This document shows positions 42,500-54,645 of a stretch of DNA of 64,000 nt, one piece after another. Every line of letters starts with the position of its first letter. Position 1 is the first letter of the stretch. Under the pieces are notes generated by a model. It was not told the DNA's origin. It searched no databases and saw nothing but the letters and a program-made list of their open reading frames with translations. The translations under genes were made by a program, and so were the position numbers. The DNA lies in assembly GCA_011109175.1 (NCBI GenBank), contig RDEW01000004.1:396030-460029 (forward strand), in the 5' to 3' direction. The stretch comes from Dicyema japonicum (Eukaryota > Dicyemida > Rhombozoa > Dicyemidae).

Positions 42500-43680
42500 A
42501 ACTGCAGGACACTAATGAAAAATTCTACTAACTCCCATCGACCAAATAGTGGCTTTGAAAATCTGCTAAATGCTTTCGGTGAAATATACGATTATGTACA
42601 TTGGCACTCCACGCAATTAGAAAAATCAATTACATTTAAGGAAGTCGTGAGGGAAATGCACAAACTGAAAAATGTCGTTCTCCTGGACCAGACGACATCA
42701 ATCTGGAGTTCTTCAAATATGGGTCCCCTGTGCTAATTGATAAAATTACAACACTTCTGAATGGCCCAGTGGAAAACCTACGCCCGATCATCTTGCTCAA
42801 TCTATGTACTAATTGACACGATAACTTGGGATAAATGGACGGACTCTAATTAAAAAAAAGTTTTGAACAAAAACATTTCCGAAAAAGTGAGTGAACCAGA
42901 TATGAAGAATTTGAGTTTCGGAAAATTTCGATCAATATCATCCTGTCAAGTGGCGTGACCTTCAATGCTAATTTCAGAAACTTTCAACTTAATCATTTCT
43001 AGCCACTAATAAATGCACAACAAATGTGGATGAAGAATCAGCATAACAGTCGGTTAACTGAATTGAGAACAATGCCCAACAACTCCGGGCTGTAGAGGTC
43101 CCAGAAGGGACTCAGCGTCGTTTATCAAATAACCGAAGCTCGCGACAGGCCATCCGCAGGTGTCTAGTACTCTACTTATAGTCTCGCGTTAGGAATCAAG
43201 TGGACGACTATCTTGCACCAAGTCATAGTGGATTCATAAAGGGAGAAAAACGACGGATATAGTATGGAGCCACAAGTGGCGCTGTAAAGCAAAGATACCA
43301 AAACGCAACTAAAATCCTTGGCATAGATTATCGAGGGCTTTCGACACAGTCCGTCGAGGTCTATTACTGAAGGCAGTGGAAGGATTTCTGGACTCTGACT
43401 CTGTCAAAATGATAAGAGTTTTCTTATCTAACAAGAAGCTAAGAGTTCGAATTGGCAAAACTATGTCAAGAGAATTCCTATGTAATGTGGGTACTCCTCA
43501 AGAACATTGAAGCTAGTACACCAGCTACTATAGCGATGGAGAAGTACTTTGTTGAGACGAGGTCACGTTTCAGTGGGCGTCACACTTCCTGAGATACTTG
43601 ATGGCGATCTCAAGTACGTCAAAGAAAAACCGCTTAGTTTGATAATTTCTAAAGCCGCACGACTAAAACTATTATGGTTT
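42500..43680 (+). mobile_element. LINE reverse transcriptase remnant (plus strand)
   Basis: In shifting frames: ITFKEVVREMHKLKN, ENLRPIILLNLC, SHSGFIKG, then SRAFDTVRRGLLLKAVEGFL, DSDSVKMIRVFLSNKKLRVR and FLCNVGTPQE, the motif that precedes the YADD box. The YADD region itself is lost. The 41.76-42.5 kb stretch before it may be more of the same element but is too decayed to assign. Confidence 0.65.
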
Positions 43681-43849
43681 GTATTGCTTTAATAATAACG
43701 GGAGAGTATGCTAACTGTGAAGAGGGATAGAAAAATATATAGACTTTACAAATTATTTATATCACAAAAATGAAAAACCCACCTTACGAATAACTTGTAT
43801 ATATTATTTTGTGGATAACCTAATTAAGTGATCTTAGCATAATAATCCC

Positions 43850-45065
43850 CAACCTCCTTTTGCGTGGTCTTCCAGTATTCCAACTGCAGAACGGCAGAGC
43901 CTCCACAACTGCCTACCAGTCTCAGGTTATTACTAAGAATTTAGGGAAGTGTCATACGTAGATGTCCAGGGTATCTTTCCATATATTCCAACGTGCCTCT
44001 GTGTTAACATACTCGTGGGCCGAGAAACATCTTTCGTATAATGCTTCATTCTTTATCCGCATTGGCAATTTCAGTTCTCGGTGACACCAAAGTTGCTTTC
44101 TGTGGTATGAGTCAATCCTCTTCTCTTCGAGCTAAGGATTTCCCTGTATTATAGGTGAGAATCGGCTTCACAAAGACGTCATACAATCTGAGGAGAATGG
44201 AGAGGCAAAGATATCGTCTTCCTATCTATTCGTTGATTAATTTAGTCATGATTACTGTCGATAGTAACTTTCTCAAGGTGATATCTTCAGAATCCCAGTT
44301 TTTTAAACTCTCTCCATGTTTTCTTTCTATGAAACTCAATCTATTTGATTTTGACAATCTCTGTCTTTGAGGTGTTTATGGATGGGGATCATTGGCCTAG
44401 ATGACCACTCTATCTCAAACAGATGCTGAGTGCTTCCAAGTATTTTGAGACAAAATCCACGTCATCAGTGTACACAATTTCCATATGTTATTGCCATAGA
44501 ACTTTCTGAGGTTGCGACTATGAAACCACATTAGAGTTCTCATTATAAAGCTACTATGGTTATGGGTCGCATATTTATTGATTAATTGATCCGATTAAGG
44601 ACATTTCGTAGTGTTTTTAGTGTAGACTCGACCAGGTAGAATTATTTCCTTTTGATATCATTAATCCTTTTCAAGTTCAGAATTGTCGCATTAGTCTTAT
44701 AACCAGGAACATCTTGGAATTGTTTTTTTGTTACCCGACTTATTCTGGAGTCAATATGTTAGTAGCGTGTTCGTTATTTAGGAATTTAATTATCCTCTCC
44801 AAATGCTTCTATAAAACGTTCCCATCCACCTTTGACTCCGACATTTCAATCGCCCGTAATAAAATTAAGTGCGGAGGACTCCAAGTACGTTACGGTCCAT
44901 GTGAAATCCTCGTAGAAAACATTCAGCTCTTCTGGATCTTTCAAGACACGAGCACTATGTAGAGCGTATACATTGATGATAGCCAATTTCATCACAAACC
45001 CTTGCCCATAGTGTCTACAGTCAACAGGAAGTAAAATCAATATGTGGTCTACTTGACATTCATCG
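43850..45065 (-). mobile_element. LINE with endonuclease and RT remnants (family D)
   Basis: Minus strand: 44846-45040 encodes YGQGFVMKLAIINVYAL, then NVFYEDFTWTVTYLE and FITGD, the second half of an apurinic-type endonuclease. 44440-44490 encodes EIVYTDDVDFVSKYLEA, an RT motif C as YTDD. C-terminal coding follows, with stops, to about 43860. The section between endonuclease and RT motif C is largely deleted. Confidence 0.65.
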
Positions 45066-45104
45066 AGGCCTTCTTTGAATTTTGTATATTACCTAAGTTA
45101 ATAA

Positions 45105-45560
45105 CCCCGGATATACCGGAAAGAGGTTAAAAGCAATTAACATTTAATTAAAATGCATCCTTTACCATGGTCAAAGGGAGGCGAATCATCTCAAAGTATA
45201 ACTTATATCCACATCAACCATTGTAGTAACCACTTATTATTAACTTTGGATATATCGATAAATAAGTTAAGAATTAACAATTAATTAAATGTATCCAGTT
45301 CCCACTGTCACAGAAACAGAGTCCTTTCAATGTAACGTCTATTAAGAACCAGCATAAAAGGTAAAAGACGTCAATTCCTTGCAGTTGTGAGAACCATCCA
45401 GTGGAGTGAGGGAAAGCAAGTGATCCCTATATATGCAACCCTAGCATTATGAGACACCTGAGACGGGTGGATAACATCTATTCAAAAAGAAAGAAAAAGA
45501 ACAGAAGAAACAAACAAAAATATTCAGTCAAGTAGCCACATAGCACCACGAATCCTTTTT
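45105..45560 (-). repeat. SINE-like repeat, copy 5 with tail
   Basis: Reverse-complement head at the right end (AAGTAGCCACATAGCACCAC), body CACAGAAACAGAGTCC, GAACCAGCATAAAAGG and GTGGATAACATCTA. At the left end, TTAATAACCCCGGATATACC is the reverse complement of the SINE tail. A second tail-like block at 45240-45270 suggests two copies or a duplicated tail. Confidence 0.6.
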
Positions 45561-46406
45561 TGGGTGGCAGTCAGACATTGGGGGTCACATGACCTCTTTT
45601 GATCGATAATAGTACTTTATGGTATATTAATGGATTAATCTTATATTGTTGATACTGTTATGTGTAATAGTTGAGAAAAGATGGCTGATTGACCGCATTT
45701 CCATGCAAATTGTAAGGAGGAATACAATCACGAGAGCTGCTACTAATTTATAATAATTGTATTAAAAGTACAATAATTACCAAAAGTGACAACATATAAT
45801 GACAAAAAGTGACACCTCAATGTTCGAGAATTTGATTTTGGCGGGAATATCTAAGTCATCTTGCTGAATTCCTTAAATCTTCTTGGATTGAAACAGTTTG
45901 TACCTCAGTCGTCCTCAATATTTCGGGTGCACACAAATAATACTTTCATTACATCATTTTCAATTACATTCGAAACTATGTTGAAGATATGCCTAAACAA
46001 AGTAAATAATGTTAAAACAAACAAAATGGCAGAGACAAGGAAATCACAGATATAAAATTATACGACAAAACTTAAAAACCCGGGGATCACATTAATAAAT
46101 TAAATTAATTTAAATTTTAAAACAACAATAATAATCATTTAAATTTTACAAAACTAGTTCATTTGAATGACTTACGGATTTTAGTTTTGACAAAAAATCA
46201 AATTCTTGTAAATATTAAAAAGTAATATTTACTATAATTTAAATATAAATTAATTATTAAATATTATTAATGTTAATACTTGATTGATTATTTTAAATTG
46301 GAAAACCTAATAAAATAGACTATAAAATAACATTCTCTAGTTATCCTCAATTTTTCCATATTGTCATTATTGTTCTGTTAATAATCAAATTTCTAATTTT
46401 CAGATA
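45561..46406. other. AT-rich intergenic
   Basis: No feature until the unrecognised gene at 46407. A TTTCTAATTTTCAG directly before its start codon may be a splice acceptor. Confidence 0.5.
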
Positions 46407-47253
46407 ATGGAAGGACATAGCAGAGAAACAATCCTACAAAATTTTTCCAAGATTGTCGAATTTTATTTAAATTCGTTCCCATTTACTTCCGAATCAGCAA
46501 GAAGCCTTCGCGAAATCCGTGAACAACTTAAGTAATTATCCATAACTGACTAATATTTCAGTGTTGGGACTCAACCGACTAATTTCAGAAGTTCATTTGG
46601 CTTTATCAAACAGGCCAGTCACCAGCCAGAATATGCAAACTCTGTAAATTGCTGTTTTAACCCCTCAGGACTGAATTGAACCAAAGTCTCCGTTTTTATT
46701 CACAAATTTTTAAGCCAAAACCTCGTGTTTCGGATAGCCACGTGGCAATCGCTGATAGATTTGTCTTAACTAGAAAATGTCCCCAAATTCTTCGATCCAT
46801 TAACGGTAACCCTTAAATTTGTGATTTTCCCATTAGAACGAGGAGATGAGATCCTCGCACTCTATGACACACGTGACTGCTCTGTACAGACCGAGTCTTC
46901 CGATAATGGAGACATTTTGGTTGAAAAGTCTGTAAAGCGCCGAAATTCAAGACAAAATGGGTCGTGTGAGATCGAAGAGATCTCTTCTGAGATGAATCCC
47001 TCAAAGAGGTGTTTAAAGGATCAGGATTTTACAGAATTTGCGGAAAATGGTTGCTGTTTGCCAAAAAAACTGAAAATCAGCTTTCCTGTTGCTATGATGT
47101 TTTATTCTTTATTAGAATCTGAATGAAGGTTGTAGTATAAGACTGATCACCTCAAATCATCGACATGTGGTCGGGACTGCTTTGGAAGGTGGAGGAAGTG
47201 CTGTCTTGGCTAATGGATTTAATGAAATTAGCACAAATTTAAATGAAAATTAA
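46407..47253 (+). CDS. Unrecognised five-exon protein (239 aa)
   Basis: Removing introns at 46519-46561 (43 nt), 46644-46668 (25), 46806-46836 (31) and 47088-47115 (28) gives an uninterrupted frame of 239 codons. It starts MEGHSRETILQNFSKIVEFY, continues LLGLNRLISEVHLALSNRPV, then TELNQSLRFYSQIFKPKPR, a polar acidic/basic middle (EKSVKRRNSRQNGSCEIEE, CLPKKLKISFP), and a C-terminal block IRLITSNHRHVVGTALEGGG followed by SAVLANGFNEIS. The N-terminal third is helical in character, and KRR and KKLK clusters could act as nuclear signals. That the frame survives four junctions with sizes usual for this genome is good evidence that it is a real gene. I do not recognise its family. Confidence 0.65.
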
Positions 47254-48474
47254 TTATTTTGTAATATTCGCTTTTAATTATTTTTTATTTTTTTATTAAT
47301 ATTATTGAGGATATTGCTAATTATGTTTAAAGTGAGGTTTTACAAGAATCTTATGGAAAATTCTCTCGGAAGATTTGCGCCTCTGAGTTTTGTGATATTA
47401 TCTATTCTTTCCGGACCAGGACCACCAATTACTCTAAGGGACTTGTGGAGCGCCCAATACTCTCAGCTGGACGCTTGATTTACCAGACCTCTTATATGTT
47501 AGTGAGGTAGAGGTAACTAAGTTACAATTGACTGCTCCTGGAAAACGATGGTGTCGCTGGAGGACCACTCGAGAAGAGCCAATAGATATTAAAAGTCGGG
47601 ACCACTCAAATTGGTTTTAACGCCTTCTTCCTCGATGGTTTCGCAGCTTTAAATAAATGAGGACATGTTGATTGATGAAGAGGGATTTGGCGGTAGTGGA
47701 ATTTTCTGAGGCTTCCTTGATTATTTGTTTCTCTGTTCACAATAACTCATATTTGAGAATTGTCGATAATTTACCAAGAGTAACTCTGCCAGACGTCCTG
47801 GAAATGACCCGAAATACTGAAAGGGAGTTGAAATGACTTTAGATGACCTGGACTTATCGTTAGTTAACAATTAGGCAATTACCATCTAAAATGTGTCTTT
47901 TCGAGGACATGGGGGTTATAAGTATTATGGCTTTCCCAAACGTGTGCAAATTAGTTGATTACTTTGGACACGTTTGATATAAGAGAGTAGTCAAAAGAAG
48001 ATGAACACACAAATTTTCAAGTCAGATTGCCCATGATCACTTAAATTTTGGTTATGTCTGTAAGAATATTGTAGCCTTTATCACAAATGCATCTCCCAAC
48101 TTCAAATGTCTTCACTACAAGCTGAACTACTCTTTATACCGACACAATATGCAGTAATCAGATCCTCCATTCATGCGATACTCCTTGGCAGTGTCTCCCA
48201 CTCCTGTTGGATTTAATCTGCTATTGAAGGTTTAAGGTTGAATTATCTGTTTAGGGTTTTTAAGGTTCTGCTCGTGAAAGTTTCCTCTGACTTGTGCACA
48301 TTACAAATTTTCCATACTCATCCAAAAATACAAATATGACTAATCCACATGACGTAAACTAGTAAATCTATACTATGGTGGTAAATGGGGCTCAATTTGA
48401 CGTCTTCGTTTATTGTGAACTGTCTTGGTGGAATCAGAAAATTTGTAAATTAGGATTCTTGAAATTCAAGCCGG
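47254..48474. other. No recognised gene; scattered exon-like pieces
   Basis: Short open pieces occur, for example LVERPILSAGRLIYQTSYML near 47450-47510 and a possible IGFNAFFLDGFAAL near 47615. They may be exons of an unassigned gene or a pseudogene. No consistent model could be built. Confidence 0.3.
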
Positions 48475-48900
48475 AATTTGGTTTTAAGGTAATCTTATTA
48501 ATATTCATTTTAATGGAATATATTGGACTGATGGGAAGCAGCGTTTTCAAACGCAATTACAATTTTTCCGTTCAAGGAGGACATTGGTATGGATGCCACG
48601 TTCGTCCACTTTGTCCATCAACACTATTGGAAGCGCGTAGACACGTTGTATGTCGCGGAAAAGCTATGAAGACCAAGGGAAAAACTACGAAGTGCTGTTA
48701 GACCTGTTCCGCCAATCGTAGTTGAGGTAACTGGAGGAAATCAGTTCCTATTTTCAGAAGCTGTGACGTCAGACTACATTCAAAAGCCAAGATGGACGTG
48801 AGACTCAGTAAATTCTTCAGTGATTTCCATGCAATTGAGGGAGGCAATGCAACGTCGTTTATGTCGGTGGGGACTATTTTGTTACAAATTACAATCAAAA
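48475..48900 (+). mobile_element. LINE family A C-terminal domain remnant
   Basis: Nucleotides 48555-48680 align with the minus-strand copy at 34.5-34.65 kb (shared ACAATTTTTCCGTTC-like, GGTATGGATGC-like and TGTATGTCGCGGAAAA-like blocks). They encode the RPDG...LVWDATCVD part of family A in broken frames. 48690-48740 gives PVPPIVVEVTGG, the VPxAxETSG segment. Confidence 0.55.
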
Positions 48901-50050
48901 CCCTCTCCTTCTCTTAGAAGAAGAGTGTACCATCAACTCCCTGTTATTCCCCATCTCCACATCAGAGTCATCGAATATTGCTGTTAGAGTCCAGTGGGAT
49001 GTCCTCACGGCATGCCAGTTGCACAAGTTGGGAGGTAGCAGAGGTGTACTCTTCATCAAACCTTGTATTCAATCAGCATACTTTGAGAGTCTTTTTCAAC
49101 ACAACAGACTGGATGTAAGTTCTCGTTGCTCTCTCAACAGATAGCTTATAGTTTTGGAAGCATTTCGAGACAACTCATCCCATAACCAGTGGGATAATCT
49201 TTACTTAATAATCGTAGCGAAAACTCACTTGCGAGGAGGTCTTACTTGTGTCATTTTCTACTTCCACCTGTTTAGGCGATGCTGAAATGTAATTCCCACT
49301 TCGATTAGAATTATCTCATTCTTATCCTTTTATATCTGGTTGGTTGAACTGTACTTTCGTTAGAATCGACGTATTGACCCTTATCTTAACATTCTGTGTT
49401 AATAGAATCGACTGAACTGAATGTACTTCAACCTTATAGCCTTTTTGATTCCATATACTCTGCATAGATGGAGATGTAAGCATTTTACAACTTTGTTGTG
49501 TCTTGGACGTAATCACTATTTAACATTCTACCACAATGAGTGGCCAAGGGATCAACAGTCTTCTTGTTTTTCTTGCAATGGTTACATAACGTCCCCGACG
49601 TAGAAAAGAACAAATTCCTGTCTAACAAAAGGAAATATTTCCTTTTGATAACAATCCGGTGGAAGTTTCTACATCAACATAGGGTTCCTTCGTGCATTTG
49701 AAGAGCACAAAAAAGCCCCTGAAGCTCAGTTGGCTAGTAGTCGTGTTGATAACACGAAGGTCAAAGATTATCTAATTTATGCAAATTGAAAACTCGTGTA
49801 TTGACTTTTTCTAATACAAAATTATTGGGAACTGGTGAATGCATTAAAAAGAAGAGAATAAATCAGAAGGGATTCTTCCCACAATTGCTGCCGAGACAAC
49901 TTAGAGCATAAGCTGGAAGATACTGTTTTTTCCCTAGAGACCGGGACGTCTGAGTTTAGCCAGATGTCCCAATTTCTATTCAACCTTCTCTAGTGCTCTA
50001 TGCAACTTCACATTAATTATGCCGGGGGATTCAATAGAATTAATGAATGC
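48901..50050. other. No recognised gene apart from a tRNA-like relic
   Basis: No coding signal that I can support. The only structured element seen is at 49714-49780 (separate entry). Confidence 0.4.
49714..49780 (+). tRNA. tRNA-Ile-like sequence lacking a proper T arm (relic)
   Basis: AGCTCAGTTGGCTAGTAG gives a D arm and A box. TCGTG-TTGATAA-CACGA (49741-49757) is a perfect 5-bp anticodon stem with a 7-nt loop and anticodon GAT (Ile), followed by AGGTC. This matches eukaryotic tRNA-Ile up to the variable loop. Beyond it, AAAGATTATC stands where GGTTCGATCC is expected, so the T arm and acceptor pairing are missing. Probably a tRNA pseudogene or the head of a tRNA-derived SINE. Confidence 0.5.
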
Positions 50051-50054
50051 TGTT

Positions 50055-51420
50055 AAATTTAAATTCATTGAACCAGAAAACCACCGTCACAACTAAAACG
50101 AAGAAATTCAGTTAATCAGGGCCTCCCTCAGCTGTCTTCGCTTTTTTCCTGGTGTTCAGACTGCGTCTCGACACATAAGGACGTGGTTCCCGCGCGCAAA
50201 TTTTGCAAGAAAATTGTCCAGTCACTTAAACGATTGTTTCAAAGCTATGAATCAAGTTCGTTGCCCCAAGGTTTGTCCTCCAAGCAGCACATGTATAGCC
50301 AATTATAGGGCTTATGTACTGCTTATATAGGATATCCAACCCATTTAGGCCTTTAAAGTCTCTTAGATTTCCAGAAAAACCTTCATGAAGTGAATCTTCT
50401 TCGTACAAGCCGATACTACCTTTTCAAACAGGCGTTGGTAAGGTTAAGAAGGTGTCGAAGGTAACTCCGAGAATCTTTTGGGTTTTATTTTGCGGGATAG
50501 TTTTCTCGTCTAATTTGACGTTAATAGTTTCCCCAGTCTCCTGTTTGACGTGAAAAAGATCAAATTGACTTCTCGGCTCTCAATTGGTTCCCATAAAACC
50601 ACAAACTCAGATTATTCAAGCTGTCCTGTAATCTTCGCATCGATAATACTCATATCCCTCGATGCAAAGACTATATCATCCGAGTATGACAGTACATATT
50701 GTTGTCACCTTTAGGAATTGGTAGGTCATCTTGGAAACTGGGATCACCTAATTAGTGAGTTGATCCTTTCTTTCTTGGTGTTCTTAAGGGTTTCAAAATA
50801 AATAATAAATTCTAACTAATCGTAGAGGGAGAACCAAGAAATGCTCTTTACTTCTTTTTGTTGAATGTGAGTCTCTGTAGACGATTCGGTTCCACAGTGA
50901 GATGTTCACTGATGATGGCGTCCATCGTCAAGCCAAAGCATCGTATATGCGTGGAACCTTCATCCGGAATACACAACAAAGAGATTCACAGAGTCAAATG
51001 CCTTCTGGATGTCGATCGAGTAGAAAATCGACATTTCCTGTCCGGGATCTTTTGTTTAGACGATGTTATGAATTCCTTTAATTTATTAGGTGTGAGACAG
51101 TTGATCGCCCTTTTTTGAAGCCATGCTGAAACCTGGCGTCTGGGAGAGAAGGACGGGTGACTGTCATAACCAGTTTTTTAGGATTCTTATCTGGACACAC
51201 AAAGGCGACACCGGTCTGTAGGAGTCGGGGTCCTCCTTTAGTTTCTCAGGCTTCAGGATTGGATGAATAATAGATAGTTTCCATATAGCAGAGATTGAGT
51301 TGAAATTGATCGAGTGGTTTAAAATGCTCATTAGTGCAGAAAAAGCCAAATTGCCCAAGTTTTGACAGGATCGCTGGAATCTAGTTTGCCCACAGGAATG
51401 AGTATTCTTTGACAGATAAA
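50055..51420 (-). mobile_element. LINE family B, second decayed copy
   Basis: Minus strand: 51164-51358 encodes FNSISAIWKLSIIHPILKPE, then DPDSYRPVSPLC (RT fingers). 50226-50408 encodes EGFSGNLRDFKGLNGLDILY and IGYTCAAWRTN, matching the B copy at 31.7-32.0 kb. The 3' end at about 50070 has the ATTGAACCAGAAAACCACCG block. A plus-strand LINE E-like tail (about 50748-50815, GGGATCACCTAATTAGTG) interrupts it. Confidence 0.65.
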
Positions 51421-51439
51421 TCTGTGTGCCACACCGATT

Positions 51440-51505
51440 ATTTATTTAACTCCAAGACCACAAGAAAGATAGGTCAAAACTAACTAATTAGGCCACACCG
51501 ATGAA
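51440..51505 (-). repeat. LINE E-like 3' tail
   Basis: The reverse complement contains CTAATTAGTTAGTTTTGACC, then TTTCTTGTGGTCTTGGAGTT and AAATAAAT. Tail only. Confidence 0.5.
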
Positions 51506-51624
51506 AATGCGACAAACGTATCGTTGCACTCTAGAGAAAATATCCATTCAATATAACTGTTAATTTAAATAATAATTTTTCTTTAAAAAATAAATAAAAA
51601 TAATAATAAATAAAAGTCGTCAAC

Positions 51625-54420
51625 ATGAGCAGTTTAATACACGGAATCGTAAAGCAAGTAAGTAATTTATTTACCCAAAGATCCTAAGCGGAAATATGCT
51701 AATAATAAGTGACTTAAATGGACAGAGACCCACACAACATAAATTACTCCTTATTAACGTTGTTTCTCCCCGATTAGCACAGGAATTTGACAAATCAGTA
51801 TAACTCTGACATTATTTAAGACTGACCAGCCATTCTCATGGGAGGCCCGGGAATTCTTAAGAATCAGATACCTCGGCAAGCGCGTGGTTGCCAGAATTCA
51901 CAGACAGCATAACGAATTCTACCTATCTACACTCTATTTGGCTAACTGTACTTAGTATGAATATTTTAGCCGATGGAAACCCCCAGTCCTCGGCCTCCAT
52001 CAACCAAAATGTGGTTCTTTCTGGCCTCGTGGTCGTCAAGAAGATAGCAGGAAGGGACTCCGGCATGTAGTTTTGATGCTTATCGTAGTTTAGAGTACAA
52101 ACAAATGATTGCCTGTGAGAAACACGCCAGAGAAAGCAAACGAGGACAATGGGGGGACTCTAATATACCCACGTGTCGAAAAATTCGCTGGAATGTTGAA
52201 GATGTGAACACATTTGTTAGTGAAAATGCAGGCAAGACTCTCACTGGTTGTATTTGGTGCATAATTAGCTCTGGTTGAGGGAGTTGTTGGACCCTCCTTC
52301 CTTCGACTTCTCTTGTTGGAGTCCTGGACTTACTTGAATACTCTCATTGATGGGATTTTTGTAAGTCATGCTATTATTTTTGGTTCCAAATTCTAAGAAA
52401 GACCAGGTCGACAAAATTGTGGAGGAGGGGAAGTCGTTTGTAGAGTCCAGGTTCCTTCAAAGACAGGTCACGGTGGAGATCAAAGGAGTCACCAAGCAAG
52501 GAATAGTGATTTCCAGCGTTTCACATCCAGTTGAAGGGGATGTTGCACTCAGACTGCTCGAAGAGGGGTTCGGTAGAATATTTGTTTCTTGTTGTAAAGA
52601 ATATTTATACGCGGAACAGTTTTGGCGGTAAAATTTATTTAGAATCGCTAAGATTTCCCGCCTTCGTTTGTGGGAGGATTACATTGAAGATGAGGATTCA
52701 CGAACAGAATCGTCAATTGAAGGGAAAGTGGTGGACATTATTGGGGCAGAGGGACTTGTCATTTATGTCAGCAGTACTAAAGAACGTATCAAAGTCCGTC
52801 TTACAGGATATCAGATTTCAAGGTAGCGTTTGATGCAAATTTATAGTTGTGACATGGAATGGAAAGAAAGACTTAGTTATTCTATCCCCTTCCTGTTTGA
52901 AGCTCGACAATTATTGAGAGAGACTCTATTTGAAAGAATGGCTGGTTATTTCGTTAATGTGACAGGTGACCGCTTATATTGATGGAAAAATACCGATTAA
53001 GGACAATTTTGTGTTCTTTGCGACTGTTTTTGTAGGCTCAAAGTACTTTTTATGTTTATTGGAGTAATGTGTCCTGTCTGCTGTTGGAAAAGGGATTGGG
53101 TTACTACAAAGGAAGTTCCTTGAACTTTGTTGGAAAGAATGATCTGGTCATGGCTGAGAAGAGAGCCAAAGAGTCAGGATTGGGAGTCCACAACCGACTT
53201 GCTCAGCCAATTAGAGTATTGGATGTGACACAAGTTGGTCTTTGGTTAACCCAGAATGCCAGTCATGCAAAATTAATGCTCCAATCATATGAGATGCTCG
53301 GTTGGACTTCCGTAATTGTGGATAAGGTGAAAACTGCCTCTAAAATGAGTCTGATTCTGAAGGAAAACTTCCATAAGATCAATTTTGTTCTCTATGGGAT
53401 CTTCACTGAGGCCAGTAGAGAGGAAGATTTTGGTTTTGGACTTGAGGCCTTTGAGTACACAAGAGTGAGGTCCATCAGAGAGACCAATGTTCGGATTCTC
53501 TCCATAGACAAATATGGGTCCTTCATTGGATGGATGACTGTCGATGGAGTAGATCTTTCAACCGCTTTAATACAGGAAGGATTGGCCTGGGTTAGTGGGA
53601 TCTCCATCCATCGAGAGAGCACCCAGTCCTTACAGAATGCTGAGGAACTGGCCAAACAGAAGAGAATCAAAGTATACTACTATCAGAATATAGGTTTGGC
53701 ACGATTTTGTTGAGAAGAACGAGATCGCGGAGGATCGGACCTTGGTTCTGAGTGAGGTATGCATATCCTACATTTACAATGATGTTTTTTATGTTCAAAA
53801 AGTGACCGAATGTAAGCTGAATATGAAAAGGTTTAGTGACCAGGATTGAGGAACTGATGAGGGAACTGAATCCAACCACGAGGACATTTCTGTCACCGAT
53901 TGTTCAAATAAGGAAGAACTTGGTATGTGTGGCTAAGGCAGGGCGGGATAACAACTGGTACCGAGCCAAGATCATGTCGGTAGACTCTTCTGGCTTGATG
54001 GAGCTATATTTTATGGACTATGGATTTGTAAGCTGGGGGATTACGTAGATTGAGTTCTCCACAGCGAGTGTTCGCTATCTCCCATGCCACATGTTTGATA
54101 TCCCTGCCCTGTCCATTCCATGCAGACTTGCCTTTGTAGAATATCCAGTAGATGAACAGATGGTGACGAAGATTGTGCGGATTATGGCGGAGAGGACTAA
54201 GGATAGCTCGTTTGTGAGTGTTCAAATAAAGGAAGGAGTGAACCAGGTCATTCTGTTCACTTCTGTGGGAGAGGAAAGACTGGATTTTGGGTTGGACATG
54301 GTGAGGAAGGGGTTTTGTACAGTGAGGAAGAAAATTTCTTTAAAATTTGATGATATTGTGAGTGAATATAGAAAGGCAGAGGAGAAAGCAAGGAGTGAAA
54401 GACTCAATTTGTGGGAATAA
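51625..54420 (+). CDS. SND1: SND1 / Tudor-SN (multi-exon)
   Basis: Conserved RNA-binding protein of stress granules and RNA silencing and splicing complexes, with four staphylococcal-nuclease-like repeats, then a Tudor domain inserted in a fifth. The spliced product begins MSSLIHGIVKQILSG. SN1 has TDQPFSWEAREFLRIRYLGK. SN2 has EEGKSFVESRFLQRQVTVEI and RLRLWEDYIED. SN3 has YSIPFLFEARQLLRET. SN4 (53060-53700) has IGWMTVDGVDLSTALIQEGL and EELAKQKRIKVYY. The Tudor core (53835-54060) has NWYRAKIMSVDSSG and MELYFMDYGF. The end is KAEEKARSERLNLWE, the SN5 signature (cf. AKSARLNLW). Introns include about 23, 23, 22, 22, 22 and 37 nt in the first kilobase; a 21-nt intron lies in the Tudor domain (about 54028-54048). 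ATG 51625 gives the family's usual short N-terminus before GIVK. No stop disrupts the model. Confidence 0.9.
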
Positions 54421-54554
54421 GGGTGATAGTGCCTGAATTTGTATTACGAATATGAAAAATTATTTACATATTTTGGATTTTATTGTGTTTTTGTCAATCT
54501 CTCAATTTTTTTCAGTTTAAATTTATTAAAAAACATAAGGACAAAGCATTAGTT

Positions 54555-54645
54555 AGTAAGATGACGCCCTCACTGCGTGGCTGTTCCCTCTCAGAATTGC
54601 GAGCGAGATTAGCTCAAACAGCCAGCTGCGTTCGCGGAGATCTCC
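54555..54645 (-). mobile_element. LINE family A, 3'-end fragment
   Basis: CACTGCGTGGCTGTTCCCTC, then GCGAGCGAGATTAGCTC and AACAGCCAGCTGCGTTCGCG is the family A terminal block. About 90 bp remain. Confidence 0.6.
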
